The position numbers and the translations under genes are program-made. This document shows positions 63,634-64,000 of a stretch of 64,000 nt of DNA, in pieces. The DNA lies in the NCBI RefSeq assembly GCF_012849095.1, contig NZ_CP051681.1:1-64000 (forward strand), read 5' to 3'. The DNA is from Cohnella herbarum (GTDB taxonomy: Bacteria; Bacillota; Bacilli; Paenibacillales; Paenibacillaceae). The number at the start of each line of letters is the position of its first letter. Within the stretch, counting starts at the first letter, position 1. Under the pieces are notes generated by a model. It did not search any database. It saw nothing but the letters and a program-made list of their open reading frames with translations, and was not told the DNA's origin.

Positions 63634-64000
63634 ATGAAAGCGGCGCCGGAGGCCAAAGGCAACCCGGAAACCGTCGCAGCCTAGGGATTGGCGTATTGCA
63701 ACCAGCTCTTTGTGATTGAACGAGATCTGCAGGAAGCTACAGCGGAAGATCACCACCTCGCACGGGCCGAGCGAAGCCAGCCCATGCTACATGCTTACTT
63801 TGCATGGCTGCGCCAGCAAAAATGCCGAACGATGCCGAAGAGCTTGGTCGGCCAAGCAATAGCTTACAGCTTGAATCAATGGGAGAAACTGACGGCGTTT
63901 CTGAATGACGGGCGTCTTGAAATCGACAATAACCGCAGTTAGCGTTCGATCAAGCCCTTTGTGATCGGGCGAAAAAATTGGTTGTTTGCGAATACCCCGC
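63634..64000 (+). pseudogene. IS66-family transposase C-terminal remnant, off the right edge
   Basis: Plus-strand MKAAPEAKGNPETVAA, stop, GLAYCNQLFVIERDLQEATA ... VGQAIAYSLNQWEKLTAFLN, DGRLEIDNNRS, stop, RSIKPFVIGRKNWLFANTP. This is the conserved IS66 TnpC C-terminus. Two in-frame TAG codons sit exactly where the family has glutamate (VAEEG and NNRSERS). It continues beyond the window. Confidence 0.8.

Noticed and set aside
1..64000. tRNA, rRNA or known riboswitch genes
   Set aside because: I looked for cloverleaf-like and conserved rRNA segments and for common riboswitch cores in the intergenic regions and recognised none; by-eye screening could miss a diverged one.

Overview
The window looks like a chromosome segment of an endospore-forming Firmicute, most likely Paenibacillaceae. 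The evidence is a gerA/gerB/gerC germination operon (47.9-51.6 kb), a KinA-type sensor kinase, an hxlR-hxlAB formaldehyde locus and a CUT1 sugar operon of the lipoprotein LplA/LplB/LplC type. This placement comes from gene content only. Much of the window is accessory: there are many transposase remnants (IS110, IS5, IS4, IS256, IS66) and several decayed genes.

Layout. 0-5.3 kb: decayed genes (a membrane protein, an IS110 tail, a binding-protein fragment, a frameshifted ABC exporter) plus an intact GNAT acetyltransferase and a TetR regulator. 5.4-8.7 kb and 19.7-21.4 kb: two stretches of an integron-like gene-cassette array. Small single-gene units, all on the minus strand (AraC/GyrI pseudogene, metallo-beta-lactamase-fold hydrolase, methyltransferase, RidA, NUDIX), are separated by eight copies (R1-R8) of a structured repeat of about 90-186 bp. 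Between the two stretches (9.4-18.7 kb) lies a GC-richer minus-strand sugar operon: AraC regulator, Gfo/Idh oxidoreductase, TIM-barrel isomerase, two permeases, binding lipoprotein, ROK kinase and NagA. 21.57-24.6 kb: three tyrosine recombinases, the first two divergent from the cassettes, as intI is in integrons.

24.8-47.4 kb is a defence island bounded by two diverged direct copies of a 3-kb two-gene module of unknown function. Inside are a DUF4062 (TIR-like) protein, an IS5-family element, a three-gene operon of a RES-domain protein plus GajA- and GajB-like proteins (Gabija with an extra NAD-directed candidate effector), and a complete jetABCD Wadjet locus. A second pair of direct repeats of about 200 bp brackets the DUF4062-Gabija-RES block.

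47.5-64 kb: germination operon, hxlR/hxlAB/SDR, a broken EAL-PAS-histidine kinase fusion, a Zn-alcohol dehydrogenase, an aldo/keto reductase and a graveyard of transposase and gene fragments.

The most notable system is the cassette array. Each repeat has attC-like arms (ATAAC...CGTTAT). The two ends of each cassette carry cassette-specific complementary sequences (18 of 18 bp for the RidA unit, 16 of 18 for NUDIX). This is what excision as a circle with an attC-like site predicts. The second most notable is the RES-GajA-GajB operon.
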